NCBI GenBank assembly: GCA_964632795.1
Contig: CAZWEZ010000034.1
Span: forward strand, 1 to 33,942
DNA length: 33,942 bases
Direction: 5' to 3'
Source of the DNA: CAZWEZ01 sp964632795
GTDB lineage: Bacteria > Pseudomonadota > Alphaproteobacteria > Rhodospirillales > 2-02-FULL-58-16
A program made the translations under genes and the position numbers. The stretch's first letter is position 1, and each line of letters begins with the position of its first letter. The notes under the pieces were generated by a model, which worked only from the letters and a program-made list of their open reading frames with translations, was not told where the DNA came from and made no database searches. Shown here in pieces: positions 17,965 through 25,537 of this stretch.

Positions 17965-17998
17965 AAAAAAAACCCGGCATGGCCCCTTGCCATGCCGG
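17965..17998 (-). terminator. Rho-independent terminator of the dapF-mtaB-ftsY operon
   Basis: On the minus strand, the perfect 10-bp stem CCGGCATGGC/GCCATGCCGG (17989-17998 with 17974-17983, 5-base loop) is followed by a T-tract (eight A on the plus strand, 17965-17972). It starts 3 bp after the ftsY stop. Confidence 0.9.
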
Positions 17999-18000
17999 TA

Positions 18001-18942
18001 TCAGTCCTCGAGGCCCATCAGCGAGCGGGCGAAGGCGCGGGCCTCGAAGGGGCGCATGTCGTCGAGGGTCTCGCCGACCCCCACGGCGTGGATCGGCAGG
18101 CCGAACCTGTCGGCCAGGGCGACCACCACCCCGCCCTTGGCGGTGCCGTCGAGCTTGGTCAGGATCAGGCCCGAGACGTCGACCATGTCGCTGAACGCCT
18201 CGACCTGGTTGTGGGCGTTCTGGCCCACCGTGGCGTCCAGCACCAGCAGACAGGCGTGGGGGGCGCCGGCGTCCAGCTTGCCCAGGACGCGGACGATCTT
18301 CTTCAACTCGGCCATCAGGTCGGCCTTGTTGTGGAGCCGCCCGGCGGTGTCGATCATCAGCACGTCGGCCCCCTGGGCGCGACACTTCTCCAGCGCCTCG
18401 TAGGCCAGCCCGGCGGCGTCGGCCCCCGGTTTGCCGGCGATCACCGGACAGCCCGCCCGCTCGCCCCACGCCTGGAGCTGCTCGATGGCGGCGGCGCGGA
18501 AGGTGTCGGCGGCGGCCAGCACCACCGAACGGCCCTGTTCCCTGAGCTGGCTGGCCAGCTTGCCGATGGTGGTGGTCTTGCCGCAGCCGTTGACCCCGCA
18601 GACCAGCACCACGAAGGGTTTGTGGGCGCCCTCGACGACGAACGGCCGGGCCACCGGCTCGAGGATCGCCGCCACCTCGTCGGCCAGCGCCCCGCGCACC
18701 TCATCGGCGGCGACCTCCCTGTCGAAGCGAATCCCGGCCAGGGCCGCGGTCAGCCGGGCCGCCGTCGCCACCCCGAGGTCGGCCGAGATCAACAGCTCCT
18801 CCAACTCCTCCAGCGCCGCGTCGTCCAACTTGCGCTTGGTGAACAGGCCGCCGATACCGTCGCTCAACCTGGACGAGGAGCGGCCGAGCCCCCGCTTGAG
18901 GCGGGAGATCCAGCCGGATTCTTCGTGGCCGGGCTCGCTCAT
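18001..18942 (-). CDS. ftsY: Signal recognition particle receptor FtsY
   Basis: FtsY docks the SRP-ribosome complex at the inner membrane and hydrolyses GTP together with Ffh. The 313-residue protein has a short N-terminal membrane-targeting helix (SGWISRLKRGLGRSSSRL) without the long acidic A domain of E. coli, then the helical N domain. The G domain has the P-loop GVNGCGKT (residues 116-123), AADTFRAAAIEQL, MIDTAGRLHNK, LTKLDGTAKGG and GVGETLDDMRPF. Its ATG overlaps the mtaB stop (ATGA). The partner Ffh is encoded 3 kb away on the other strand. Confidence 0.98.
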   Translation of the reverse strand: MSEPGHEESGWISRLKRGLGRSSSRLSDGIGGLFTKRKLDDAALEELEELLISADLGVATAARLTAALAGIRFDREVAADEVRGALADEVAAILEPVARPFVVEGAHKPFVVLVCGVNGCGKTTTIGKLASQLREQGRSVVLAAADTFRAAAIEQLQAWGERAGCPVIAGKPGADAAGLAYEALEKCRAQGADVLMIDTAGRLHNKADLMAELKKIVRVLGKLDAGAPHACLLVLDATVGQNAHNQVEAFSDMVDVSGLILTKLDGTAKGGVVVALADRFGLPIHAVGVGETLDDMRPFEARAFARSLMGLED

Positions 18943-20183
18943 CGAGCCCTGTGGCCGATCAGGTGGTCGCCGGCGGCCCCCTGGATGCGGGCGCCGACGA
19001 TGGCCCCCGGCTCGGCGTCGAAGTCGAGGCGCACCGGGGCGAAGTGCCGGCTGTGGCCGCGCCGCGCGTCCTCGGCCAGCACCTGGGCCTCGGTGCCGAC
19101 GCGGCTTTGCAGGTAGCGGGCCAGGGCCGCCTCGCCGGCGGCGCGCAGCCGGGCCGCGCGCTCCCGCCGAACCTCGCCCGGGAGCTGGGCCATGCGGGCG
19201 GCCGGGGTGCCGGGCCGCGGCGAATAGGGGAACACGTGGAGATAAGTCAGCCCCAGGTCGTCGATCGCCGACAGGGTGTCGGCGAACATCGCCTCGCTCT
19301 CGGTCGGGAAGCCGGCGATCAGGTCGGCCCCGAACACCACGTCCGGGCGGGCGTTGCGGGCCCGGCGGCAGAGCGCCTCCAGATCGGCCCGCGAATGGCG
19401 GCGCTTCATGCGCTTGAGCACGGTGTCGTTGGCCGACTGCACGGACAGGTGCAGGTGGGGCATGAACTTCGGCTCCTCGGCCAGCAGGCGCAGCAGGGTG
19501 TCGTCGAAGACTCCCGGATCGAGCGTCGTCAGGCGCAGGCGCTCGAGGCCCGGGGTTTCCCTCAGCAGGCGTTCGGCCAGCTCGCCGAGGGTCGCCTGCC
19601 CCGCCAGGTCGGCGCCGTAGGAGCAGATATCGGTGCCGGTCAACACCACCTCGATATAGCCGTTGGCGGTCAGCTTGCGGGCCTGTTCGACGATCTCCCC
19701 GGGGGCCAGCGAGCGGTTGGGGCCGCGGGCGTAGGGGACGATGCAGAACGTGCAGCGGTGGTCGCAGCCCTGCTGGACGCGGACGAAGGCCCGGGTCCGG
19801 CCCTCGAAACCGGCGACCGGGCGCCCGGCGTCGCCGTCGGCGGCCATGATGTCGGAGACCTCGATGCCGTCCTCGGGGGCGGTCAGCACGGCGGTGTCCA
19901 GCTTGCCGGCGTTGCCGACCACCCGGTCCACCTCGGCCATGGCGGCGAAGCGCCGGGGGGCGAGTTGGGCGGCGCAGCCGGTGACGATGATCCGCGCCCC
20001 CGGGTGTCGGCGCCGCGCCCGGCGGATCGCCTGGCGGGCCTGGCGCTCGGCCTCGGCGGTGACCGCGCAGGTGTTGACGATCACCGTGTCGGCGACGCCG
20101 GCGGCCAACGCCCCGGCGCGGATCACCTCGGACTCAAACGTGTTGAGCCGGCAGCCGAGGGTGATGATCCGAAGCCCGGACAT
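18939..20183 (-). CDS. mtaB: tRNA threonylcarbamoyladenosine methylthiotransferase MtaB
   Basis: MtaB adds a methylthio group to t6A37 of tRNAs. The 414-residue protein has the three N-terminal cluster cysteines (C11, C39 in VNTCAV, C70 in VTGCAAQ) and the radical-SAM triad C139-x3-C143-x2-C146 in QGCDHRCTFCIVPYARG. The fold ends with a TRAM-like tail. The start GLRIITLGCRLNTFESE is typical of MtaB rather than MiaB. It lies 4 bp after dapF and overlaps ftsY by 4 bp, so the three genes form one transcript. Confidence 0.95.
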   Translation of the reverse strand: MSGLRIITLGCRLNTFESEVIRAGALAAGVADTVIVNTCAVTAEAERQARQAIRRARRRHPGARIIVTGCAAQLAPRRFAAMAEVDRVVGNAGKLDTAVLTAPEDGIEVSDIMAADGDAGRPVAGFEGRTRAFVRVQQGCDHRCTFCIVPYARGPNRSLAPGEIVEQARKLTANGYIEVVLTGTDICSYGADLAGQATLGELAERLLRETPGLERLRLTTLDPGVFDDTLLRLLAEEPKFMPHLHLSVQSANDTVLKRMKRRHSRADLEALCRRARNARPDVVFGADLIAGFPTESEAMFADTLSAIDDLGLTYLHVFPYSPRPGTPAARMAQLPGEVRRERAARLRAAGEAALARYLQSRVGTEAQVLAEDARRGHSRHFAPVRLDFDAEPGAIVGARIQGAAGDHLIGHRAR

Positions 20184-20187
20184 AACT

Positions 20188-21030
20188 TCAGCCGATCAAC
20201 GAGGGGTCCAGGGTGCCGGTGAAGCAGACCGCCACCGGGCCGGTCATCAGCACGTGGTCGTCGGCCAGCCACTCGATGTGCAACGAACCGCCGTCCAGCC
20301 GCACCTCGGCGGCGCGTCCGCAGAGCCCCCGCCGGTGGGCGGCGACCAGGGCGGCGCAGGCCCCGGAACCGCAAGCCCGGGTGAGGCCGGTGCCGCGTTC
20401 CCAGACCCTGAGCCGGATGGCGCCGTCGGCCAGCACCTGGGCGGCGCCGATGTTGGCGTACTCGGGGAACATCCGGTGGCGCTCCAGCACCGGGCCGCAG
20501 GCCTCGAGCGGCGCCGCCTCGGCATCGTCGACGAAGAACACCACATGGGGGTTGCCCATGTTGACCGCCACCGGGTCGCCGAGCGGCCCTTCCTCGATCG
20601 CCAGGTGCAGGGTGTCGGCGGCCTCGGCCAGCGGGATGTCGCGCCAGTCCAGGCGGGCGCGGCCCATGTCGATGGCGATCAGTCCGCCGTCGGCGGTCCG
20701 GGCGTCGAGCAGTCCGGCGGCGGTTTCGATGACCGCCTCGCCGGCCTGGTTTTCGTCCATCACCATGGCGGCGACGCAACGCGCCGCGTTGCCGCAGGCC
20801 TCGGCCTCGCCGCCGTCGGCGTTGTGGATGCGCATGAAGGCGTCGGCCGACCGGTCCGTGGGCGGCTCGACCACGATCACCTGGTCGCAGCCGACGCCGG
20901 TGTGACGGTCGGCGATGGCGCGCGCCTGCCCGGGCCCGATGCGAAGCGGCGTCCGGCGGGCGTCGAGGACCACGAAATCGTTGCCCAGCCCGTGCATCTT
21001 GGTGAAAGGCAATCCATCCATAACCGCCAT
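20188..21030 (-). CDS. dapF: Diaminopimelate epimerase DapF
   Basis: DapF converts LL- to meso-diaminopimelate for peptidoglycan and lysine synthesis. The 280-residue protein begins with the family motif FTKMHGLGNDFVVLD. It has the two catalytic cysteines: C79 in EAEACGNAARC and C220 in TRACGSGACA. The ATG at 21030 or at 21021 could be used; neither has a clear ribosome site. It heads the dapF-mtaB-ftsY operon. Its upstream region is occupied by a palindromic element (21086-21235), so its promoter lies either in the remaining 55 bp or within that element. Confidence 0.97.
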   Translation of the reverse strand: MAVMDGLPFTKMHGLGNDFVVLDARRTPLRIGPGQARAIADRHTGVGCDQVIVVEPPTDRSADAFMRIHNADGGEAEACGNAARCVAAMVMDENQAGEAVIETAAGLLDARTADGGLIAIDMGRARLDWRDIPLAEAADTLHLAIEEGPLGDPVAVNMGNPHVVFFVDDAEAAPLEACGPVLERHRMFPEYANIGAAQVLADGAIRLRVWERGTGLTRACGSGACAALVAAHRRGLCGRAAEVRLDGGSLHIEWLADDHVLMTGPVAVCFTGTLDPSLIG

Positions 21031-21085
21031 ATAGGGAATCGGGACGGTGGAAGTCCACAGGATTCGGGGCTCCCGGCACTCCTCC

Positions 21086-21235
21086 TAGGGCGTATCAGGA
21101 TTGAATGGAATCATTTAATCCTGATACGCCCTGATTGCGTCGAAAGCCGCAATCCGCCGCGTTAGCGGGCGTAAGCCTGCGTGGCGTTTGAACGCGGATT
21201 GATCGCGTGAGCGCGATCAATCCTGAATTGCTCTA
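21086..21235. mobile_element. Second MITE-like palindromic element with CTAG-flanked, diverged ends
   Basis: The ends GGGCGTATCAGGATTGA (from 21088) and, inverted, GAGCAATTCAGGATTGA (up to 21233) match at 13 of 17 positions. Both are flanked by TA within CTAG. Internally there is a 46-bp hairpin (21087-21132: GGGCGTATCAGGATT with its complement, nearly perfect to a GAAT loop) and a perfect 12-bp stem (21196-21207 with 21212-21223). No coding frame is present. It resembles an old MITE of a different family from the one at 8645. Confidence 0.6.
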
Positions 21236-21345
21236 GTGGCCGGCGGGGTCGAGGGATTTGACGAGTTCGCAGAGGGCGTGGCGCAGCGCGCCGTCGGGGA
21301 AATCGTAGTAGGCCCGGGCCGGCGGGACGTCGATGGGGCGCGGGA
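21233..21345 (-). pseudogene. C-terminal remnant of a lost XRE-family regulator
   Basis: In a frame different from that of the neighbouring regulator, the minus strand encodes ...PRPIDVPPARAYYDFPDGALRH, then ALCELVKSLDPAGH and a stop. This lines up with the C-terminus of the intact gene next door (YFRISDQAIRNRLFQFVKAL): shared Y, D-x-A-(L/I)-R, L-x-x-(L/F)-V-K-(S/A)-L. No start or HTH part precedes it. The TAG stop is formed at the CTAG border of the palindromic element. Confidence 0.5.
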
Positions 21346-21774
21346 TCAACGGGCGTTCTTGGCGTTGGCCAGCGCCTTGACGAACTGGAACAGCCGGTTG
21401 CGGATCGCCTGGTCGGAGATCCGGAAATAGTTGTGCATCAGGATGATGGCCTCGCGCGACCCCAGCGGGTTCCGCTCCGCCATGTCGGCCGCCTTGCCGG
21501 GGCGGCCCTTGCCCTTGGGCCGGTAGGCGGTATCCGGCATGGCCTCGTAGAAGAAGGAGACCTCGACGTCCATGGCGTGGGCGAACTTGTAGAGGTTGGA
21601 GGCGCCGATGCGGTTGGCGCCGTTCTCGTACTTCTGAATCTGCTGGAAGGTGACGTCGACCACCTGACCGAGCGTGGACTGGCTCATCCGCAGGCCTACC
21701 CGTCTGGCGCGAACCCGTGACCCGACATACTTGTCAATCGGGTCTGGAGATTCTTTAGGAATGCGTTTTTTCAT
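21346..21774 (-). CDS. XRE-family transcriptional regulator (PraR/PhrR type)
   Basis: The 142-residue protein has a Cro/C1-type HTH at about residues 15-70 (GSRVRARRVGLRMSQSTLGQVVDVTFQQIQKYENGANRIGASNLYKFAHAMD). It is followed by a linker and a short C-terminal helical part. This size and layout match the alphaproteobacterial PraR/PhrR group of small repressors involved in stress or surface-growth responses; the exact targets are unknown. AAGG lies 2 bases before the ATG. It is divergent from ffh across a 255-bp gap and upstream of a broken paralogue. Confidence 0.85.
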   Translation of the reverse strand: MKKRIPKESPDPIDKYVGSRVRARRVGLRMSQSTLGQVVDVTFQQIQKYENGANRIGASNLYKFAHAMDVEVSFFYEAMPDTAYRPKGKGRPGKAADMAERNPLGSREAIILMHNYFRISDQAIRNRLFQFVKALANAKNAR

Positions 21775-21854
21775 GACCTTAACCCGTATTTCAATATGCG
21801 ACCTCCGTCACACGGCACGGGAACTGCGCGTGAACCGGCGACGATACAACCATG

Positions 21855-21860
21855 TATAAT
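21855..21860 (+). promoter_or_regulatory. Isolated perfect TATAAT in the XRE-ffh gap
   Basis: CATGTATAATCC holds a perfect -10 hexamer on the plus strand, 170 bp upstream of ffh, but has no recognisable -35 at 16-18 bp. It could be an extra ffh promoter or coincidence. Confidence 0.25.
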
Positions 21861-21915
21861 CCAAATCCCCTTTCACCACAACATCTTTGGGCACCGTCGG
21901 GAACCCCCACGCGCC

Positions 21916-21944
21916 TTGACTCGCGCCATCGGCGGCCCTAGAGT
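21916..21944 (+). promoter_or_regulatory. Candidate ffh promoter
   Basis: TTGACT (21916-21921), a 17-bp spacer and TAGAGT (21939-21944) match the sigma-70 consensus at 5 of 6 and 4 of 6 positions. The predicted start near 21951 leaves a leader of about 80 nt that contains the hairpin at 21976. Confidence 0.5.
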
Positions 21945-21975
21945 GCGGCCCCTGAACCGACGCCCCGAGGGGCGC

Positions 21976-22009
21976 CGCCAGTCCGCGAGTTTCGCGCACT
22001 GGCGTTTTT
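21976..22009 (+). terminator. Terminator-like hairpin in the ffh leader
   Basis: The stem CGCCAGT (21976-21982) pairs with ACTGGCG (21998-22004). Inside it, after one C-C mismatch, CGCGA pairs with TCGCG around a GTT loop. Five T follow at once, then G and TTT. No plus-strand gene precedes it, so it lies in the leader between the candidate ffh promoter and the ATG at 22030. That suggests attenuation or a short leader RNA. Confidence 0.5.
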
Positions 22010-22029
22010 GTTTCGAGAATGACGCTGCA

Positions 22030-23400
22030 ATGTTCGACGGCCTGAGCAACCGACTGGGCGAGATCTTCGAGCGGCTGAAGAAGCGCGGGGCGCTTTCGGA
22101 GGCCGACATCGCCGACGCCATGCGCGAGGTCCGCGTCGCCCTGCTCAAGGCCGACGTGGCGCTCGAGGTGGTCAAGGACTTCGTCGCCGCGGTCAAGGAA
22201 CGCGCCCTCGGCGCCGAGGTCATGCGCAGCGTCACCCCGGGCCAGATGGTGATCAAGATCGTTCACGACCAACTGGTCGAGGTCCTGGGCGACGACGGCG
22301 GCGGCCTCGATCTGGCCGCCACCCCGCCGGTGGCGGTGCTGCTGGTCGGCCTTCAGGGGTCGGGCAAGACCACGACCAGCGCCAAGCTTGGCCTGCGCCT
22401 CCACAAGCACGACAAGAAGAAGGTCCTGCTGGCCTCCCTCGACGTCCACCGCCCGGCGGCCCAGCAACAGCTCGCCGTTCTCGGCGAGCAGGCCGCCATC
22501 GCCTGCCTCGCCCCGGTGATCGGCGAGCAGCCGCTGGCGATCGCCCGGCGGGCCATGGACAGCGGCCGCCGCGAGGGTTACGACGTGGTCGTGCTGGACA
22601 CCGCCGGCCGCCTGCATATCGATCACGAGCTGATGGCCCAGGTGGCCGCCGTGCGCGACGTCGCGCGGCCCACCGAGACCCTGCTGGTGGCCGATGCCAT
22701 GACCGGCCAGGACGCGGTCAACGTGGCCCGGGAATTCCAGGACAAGGTGGGCATCACCGGCATCGTGCTGACCCGCGTCGACGGCGACGCCCAGGGCGGC
22801 GCCGCGCTGTCGATGCGCGCCGTCACCGGCTGTCCGATCAAGCTGATGGGGGTGGGCGAGAAGCTGGACGCCCTGGAGCCCTTCCAGGCCGAGCGCATCG
22901 CCGGGCGCATCCTCGGCATGGGCGACGTGGTCGGGCTGGTCGAACGGGCGAGCGAGACTATCGACAGAGACCAAGCCGAAAAGATGGCGGCCAAGATGCT
23001 CAAGGGCCGCTTCACGCTGGAGGACATGGTCGAGCAGTTGGGACAGTTGCGCAAGATGGGCGACGTCCAGGGCCTGCTCTCCATGTTGCCGGGGATCGGC
23101 AAGGTCAAGAAGCAGCTCGCCGCGGCCGACGTCGGCGACCGCATGATCGTCCGCCAACAGGCCATCATCCTGTCGATGACCCGCCAGGAGAGGAACAACG
23201 CCAAGGTCCTCAACGGCTCCCGGCGGCGGCGCATCGCGGCGGGCTCGGGGACCACGGTCCAGGAGGTCAACCGCCTCCTCAAGCAGTACAAGCAGATGAG
23301 CACGATGATGAAGAAGGTGGGCAAGATGGGGAAGAAGGGGTTGCCCCGCGGCGGCGGCCTGCCGCCGGGCTTCATGCCCCCCCTGCCGCCCATACGCTAA
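22030..23400 (+). CDS. ffh: Signal recognition particle GTPase Ffh
   Basis: Ffh binds 4.5S RNA and signal sequences and delivers ribosomes to FtsY. The 456-residue protein has the N domain (FDGLSNRLGEIFERLKKRG) and the G domain with P-loop GLQGSGKT (107-114), DVHRPAAQQQL, VLDTAGRLHID, TRVDGDAQGG and GVGEKLDALEPF. The M domain has MLPGIGKVKKQ, GSRRRRIAAGSGTTVQEVNRLLKQY and a Gly/Pro/Met-rich tail. The start is set by homology at the ATG at 22030, although the frame is open upstream. It heads the ffh-rpsP-rimM-trmD-rplS cluster. Confidence 0.98.
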   Translation: MFDGLSNRLGEIFERLKKRGALSEADIADAMREVRVALLKADVALEVVKDFVAAVKERALGAEVMRSVTPGQMVIKIVHDQLVEVLGDDGGGLDLAATPPVAVLLVGLQGSGKTTTSAKLGLRLHKHDKKKVLLASLDVHRPAAQQQLAVLGEQAAIACLAPVIGEQPLAIARRAMDSGRREGYDVVVLDTAGRLHIDHELMAQVAAVRDVARPTETLLVADAMTGQDAVNVAREFQDKVGITGIVLTRVDGDAQGGAALSMRAVTGCPIKLMGVGEKLDALEPFQAERIAGRILGMGDVVGLVERASETIDRDQAEKMAAKMLKGRFTLEDMVEQLGQLRKMGDVQGLLSMLPGIGKVKKQLAAADVGDRMIVRQQAIILSMTRQERNNAKVLNGSRRRRIAAGSGTTVQEVNRLLKQYKQMSTMMKKVGKMGKKGLPRGGGLPPGFMPPLPPIR

Positions 23401-23472
23401 CCGACTCCGGCCAGGCGGCGGCGAAATCGGGGTTGTTCGGTTTTATTTCGGAAACAAGGACCAGGCAGAAAA

Positions 23473-24156
23473 ATGGCATTGAGAATCAGGTTGTCCCGGG
23501 GCGGCACCAAGAAGCGTCCGTTCTACCGCATCGTGATCGCGGATTCCCGCAGGCCCCGCGACGGGCGTTTCATCGAGAGGGTGGGCACCTACGATCCGAT
23601 GGTGGCCAAGGACCACCCCGAGCGGATCGTGTTGAAGGAAGAGCGGATCCGCCACTGGCTCGGCGTCGGCGCCAAGCCGAGCGACCGCGTGGCCAGGTTC
23701 CTGGGCAACGCCGGCATCATCGAGGCGCGCCCGGTCCCCGAGCAGACCAGGAAGAACCTGCCGCGGGCCAAGACCCTGGAACGGATAAAGGCGGCCGAGG
23801 AAGCCGCCAAGGAAGCCGCCAAGGCGCCCCCAGTCGAGGAAGCGCCGGCCGAGGTGGCGCCGATCGAAGAGGCGCCGATCGAAGAGGCGCCGGCCGAAGA
23901 GGCCAAGGCCGAGGAAGCCCCGGCTGAAGAGGCCAAGGCCGAGGAAGCCCCGGCNNNNNNNNNNNNNNNNNNNNNNNNNNNNNNNNNNNNNNNNNNNNNN
24001 NNNNNNNNNNNNNNNNNNNNNNNNNNNNNNNNNNNNNNNNNNNNNNNNNNNNNNGCCGAGGAAGCCCCGGCTGAAGAGGCCAAGGCCGAGGAAGCCCCGG
24101 CCGAGGAGGCCAAGGAAGAGGAGGAGGAGGCGACCGAGGAAAAGGCGGCCGGCTGA
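23473..24156 (+). CDS. rpsP: 30S ribosomal protein S16 with a long repetitive acidic C-terminal extension
   Basis: The first 80 or so residues are a normal S16 (MALRIRLSRGGTKKRPFYRIVIADSR, then DGRFIERVGTYDP). After a short helix (EEAAKEAAKAPPVEEAP) comes an Ala/Glu/Lys/Pro tail made of a 10-residue unit, AEEAKAEEAP, encoded by a near-perfect 30-bp tandem repeat. It ends in a Glu run (KEEEEEATEEKAAG). The tail contains the assembly gap, so its real length is unknown; the frames on the two sides agree only because of the arbitrary 100-N filler. The S16 core should be functional. Its usual neighbours ffh and rimM flank it. Confidence 0.93.
   Translation: MALRIRLSRGGTKKRPFYRIVIADSRRPRDGRFIERVGTYDPMVAKDHPERIVLKEERIRHWLGVGAKPSDRVARFLGNAGIIEARPVPEQTRKNLPRAKTLERIKAAEEAAKEAAKAPPVEEAPAEVAPIEEAPIEEAPAEEAKAEEAPAEEAKAEEAPXXXXXXXXXXXXXXXXXXXXXXXXXXXXXXXXXXAEEAPAEEAKAEEAPAEEAKEEEEEATEEKAAG
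23955..24054. other. Assembly gap of 100 N inside the rpsP tandem repeat
   Basis: Exactly 100 N is a placeholder length. The sequence on both sides is the same 30-bp repeat (GAAGAGGCCAAGGCCGAGG...), so the gap is most likely an unresolved or collapsed repeat array. Confidence 0.97.
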
Positions 24157-24181
24157 TCGGCGGCCCGCCGTCGCAAGGACC

Positions 24182-24787
24182 ATGGCGCCAAGCCACCGCG
24201 ATATGCCCCCCGCCGACCGCCTGATCTGCGTCGGCGTGGTCACCGGGGCCCGGGGCCTCGGCGGCGAGGTGCGGATCAAGAGCTTCACCGCCGATCCCGC
24301 CGACGTCGCCGCCTACGGACCGCTGTGCGACGAAACCGGGCGGGCGAGCTACCGGGTGCGGGTCACCGGGACCTCGCGTGGCCAGGTGGTGGCCCGCTTC
24401 GAAGGGGTCGAGGACCGCGACGGCGCCGAGGCGCTCAAGGGATGCCGGCTGTACGTGCCGCGCCGGGCGCTGCCCGAGGCCGAAGACGAGGAGTACTACC
24501 AGGCCGACCTGGTCGGGCTGAGGGCCGAGCTGGCCGGCGGCGGGGTCGTGGGGACGGTGCGGGCGGTCCACGATTTCGGCGCCGGGGCGGTGATCGAGAT
24601 CGAGGGAGCGGGCACCGGGAACGGCCCCCGGCAATCGCTGATGGTGCCCTTCACCAGCGACGCGGTGCCCGAGATCGACCGCCCGGCGGGGCGGATCGTC
24701 ATCGACCCGCCGCCGGGACTGATGGAACCGGACGTCCCCGACGACGGGGACGACGGAAACGACGGAGAGGACAAGGAACGGCCGTGA
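24182..24787 (+). CDS. rimM: Ribosome maturation factor RimM
   Basis: RimM helps 30S head assembly and binds S19. The 201-residue protein has the N-terminal barrel (LICVGVVTGARGLGGEVRIKSF, then LKGCRLYVPRRALPEAEDEEYYQADLVGL in blocks). The C-terminal PRC-barrel has GTVRAVHDFGAGAVIEI and LMVPFTSDAVPEID. It carries an acidic Asp/Glu tail (DVPDDGDDGNDGEDKE) beyond the usual end. AAGGA lies just before the ATG. The stop overlaps the trmD start as GTGA. Confidence 0.95.
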   Translation: MAPSHRDMPPADRLICVGVVTGARGLGGEVRIKSFTADPADVAAYGPLCDETGRASYRVRVTGTSRGQVVARFEGVEDRDGAEALKGCRLYVPRRALPEAEDEEYYQADLVGLRAELAGGGVVGTVRAVHDFGAGAVIEIEGAGTGNGPRQSLMVPFTSDAVPEIDRPAGRIVIDPPPGLMEPDVPDDGDDGNDGEDKERP

Positions 24788-25533
24788 GCGAGAACCACCC
24801 CCTTTGGACCGCCAGGGTCCTCACCCTGTTCCCGGAGATGTTCCCGGGGCCGCTGGCCGCCTCGGTGGCCGGCCAGGCCCTGTCGCAAGGGGTATGGGCG
24901 CTGGAAACGATGGACATTCGCGACTTCGCGGGCGATAAACACCGGACCGTGGACGACGCCCCGTTCGGCGGCGGACCGGGCATGGTGATGCGGCCCGACG
25001 TGGCCGATGCGGCGATCGGCGCGGCGCTGGAGTCGGCTCCGGGACTGGCCTTGATCTATCCGACCCCGCGCGGCCGGGTGCTGACCCAGGCGCGGGTCCG
25101 CGAGTTGGCGCGATCCCCGGGGGTGGTCCTGCTGTGCGGCCGCTTCGAGGGCGTCGACCAGCGGGTCATCGAGGCGCGCCGGGCCGAGGAGATCAGCCTC
25201 GGCGACTTCGTCCTGTCGGGCGGCGAGCCGGCGGCGATGGCTCTGATCGACGCCTGCGTGCGTCTGTTGCCGGGCGTCCTGGGCAGCGCCGAGTCGCTGG
25301 CCGAGGAAAGTTTCGAACGGGGACTCCTGGAGCATCCCCACTATACCCGGCCCCGGATGTGGAACGGCCGGGCGGTGCCCGAGGTCCTTACCTCCGGGCA
25401 CCACCAGAAGGTCGATGCTTGGCGCTTGGCCCAGGCCGAAGAGGTTACCCGGCGGCGGCGTCCCGACCTGTGGCGCCGTTACGCCCAAGGCGAAACGGCA
25501 ATGCCCACGATCGCCGGAGACGAAGGGAAATAA
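24784..25533 (+). CDS. trmD: tRNA (guanine37-N1)-methyltransferase TrmD
   Basis: TrmD makes m1G37 in tRNAs that read CNN, CGG or GGG and prevents frameshifts. The 249-residue SPOUT enzyme shows FPEMFPGPL, RTVDDAPFGGGPGMVM, the knot region LLCGRFEGVDQRVIE, ISLGDFVLSGGEPAAM, and the C-terminal HPHYTRP and VLTSGHH motifs. The start is a GTG that overlaps rimM by 4 bp (GTGA), which implies translational coupling; the frame extends further upstream but not with TrmD sequence. Confidence 0.96.
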   Translation: MSENHPLWTARVLTLFPEMFPGPLAASVAGQALSQGVWALETMDIRDFAGDKHRTVDDAPFGGGPGMVMRPDVADAAIGAALESAPGLALIYPTPRGRVLTQARVRELARSPGVVLLCGRFEGVDQRVIEARRAEEISLGDFVLSGGEPAAMALIDACVRLLPGVLGSAESLAEESFERGLLEHPHYTRPRMWNGRAVPEVLTSGHHQKVDAWRLAQAEEVTRRRRPDLWRRYAQGETAMPTIAGDEGK

Positions 25534-25537
25534 GCAC

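Noticed and set aside
21779..21793. TTAA-N7-TTCA as a second CtrA site before the XRE gene
   Set aside because: The second half differs from TTAA and the site overlaps the ribosome-binding region; too weak to call.
23880..24120. The 30-bp repeat in rpsP as a CRISPR or minisatellite outside genes
   Set aside because: The units are contiguous, in frame, and encode a continuous Ala/Glu-rich tail.
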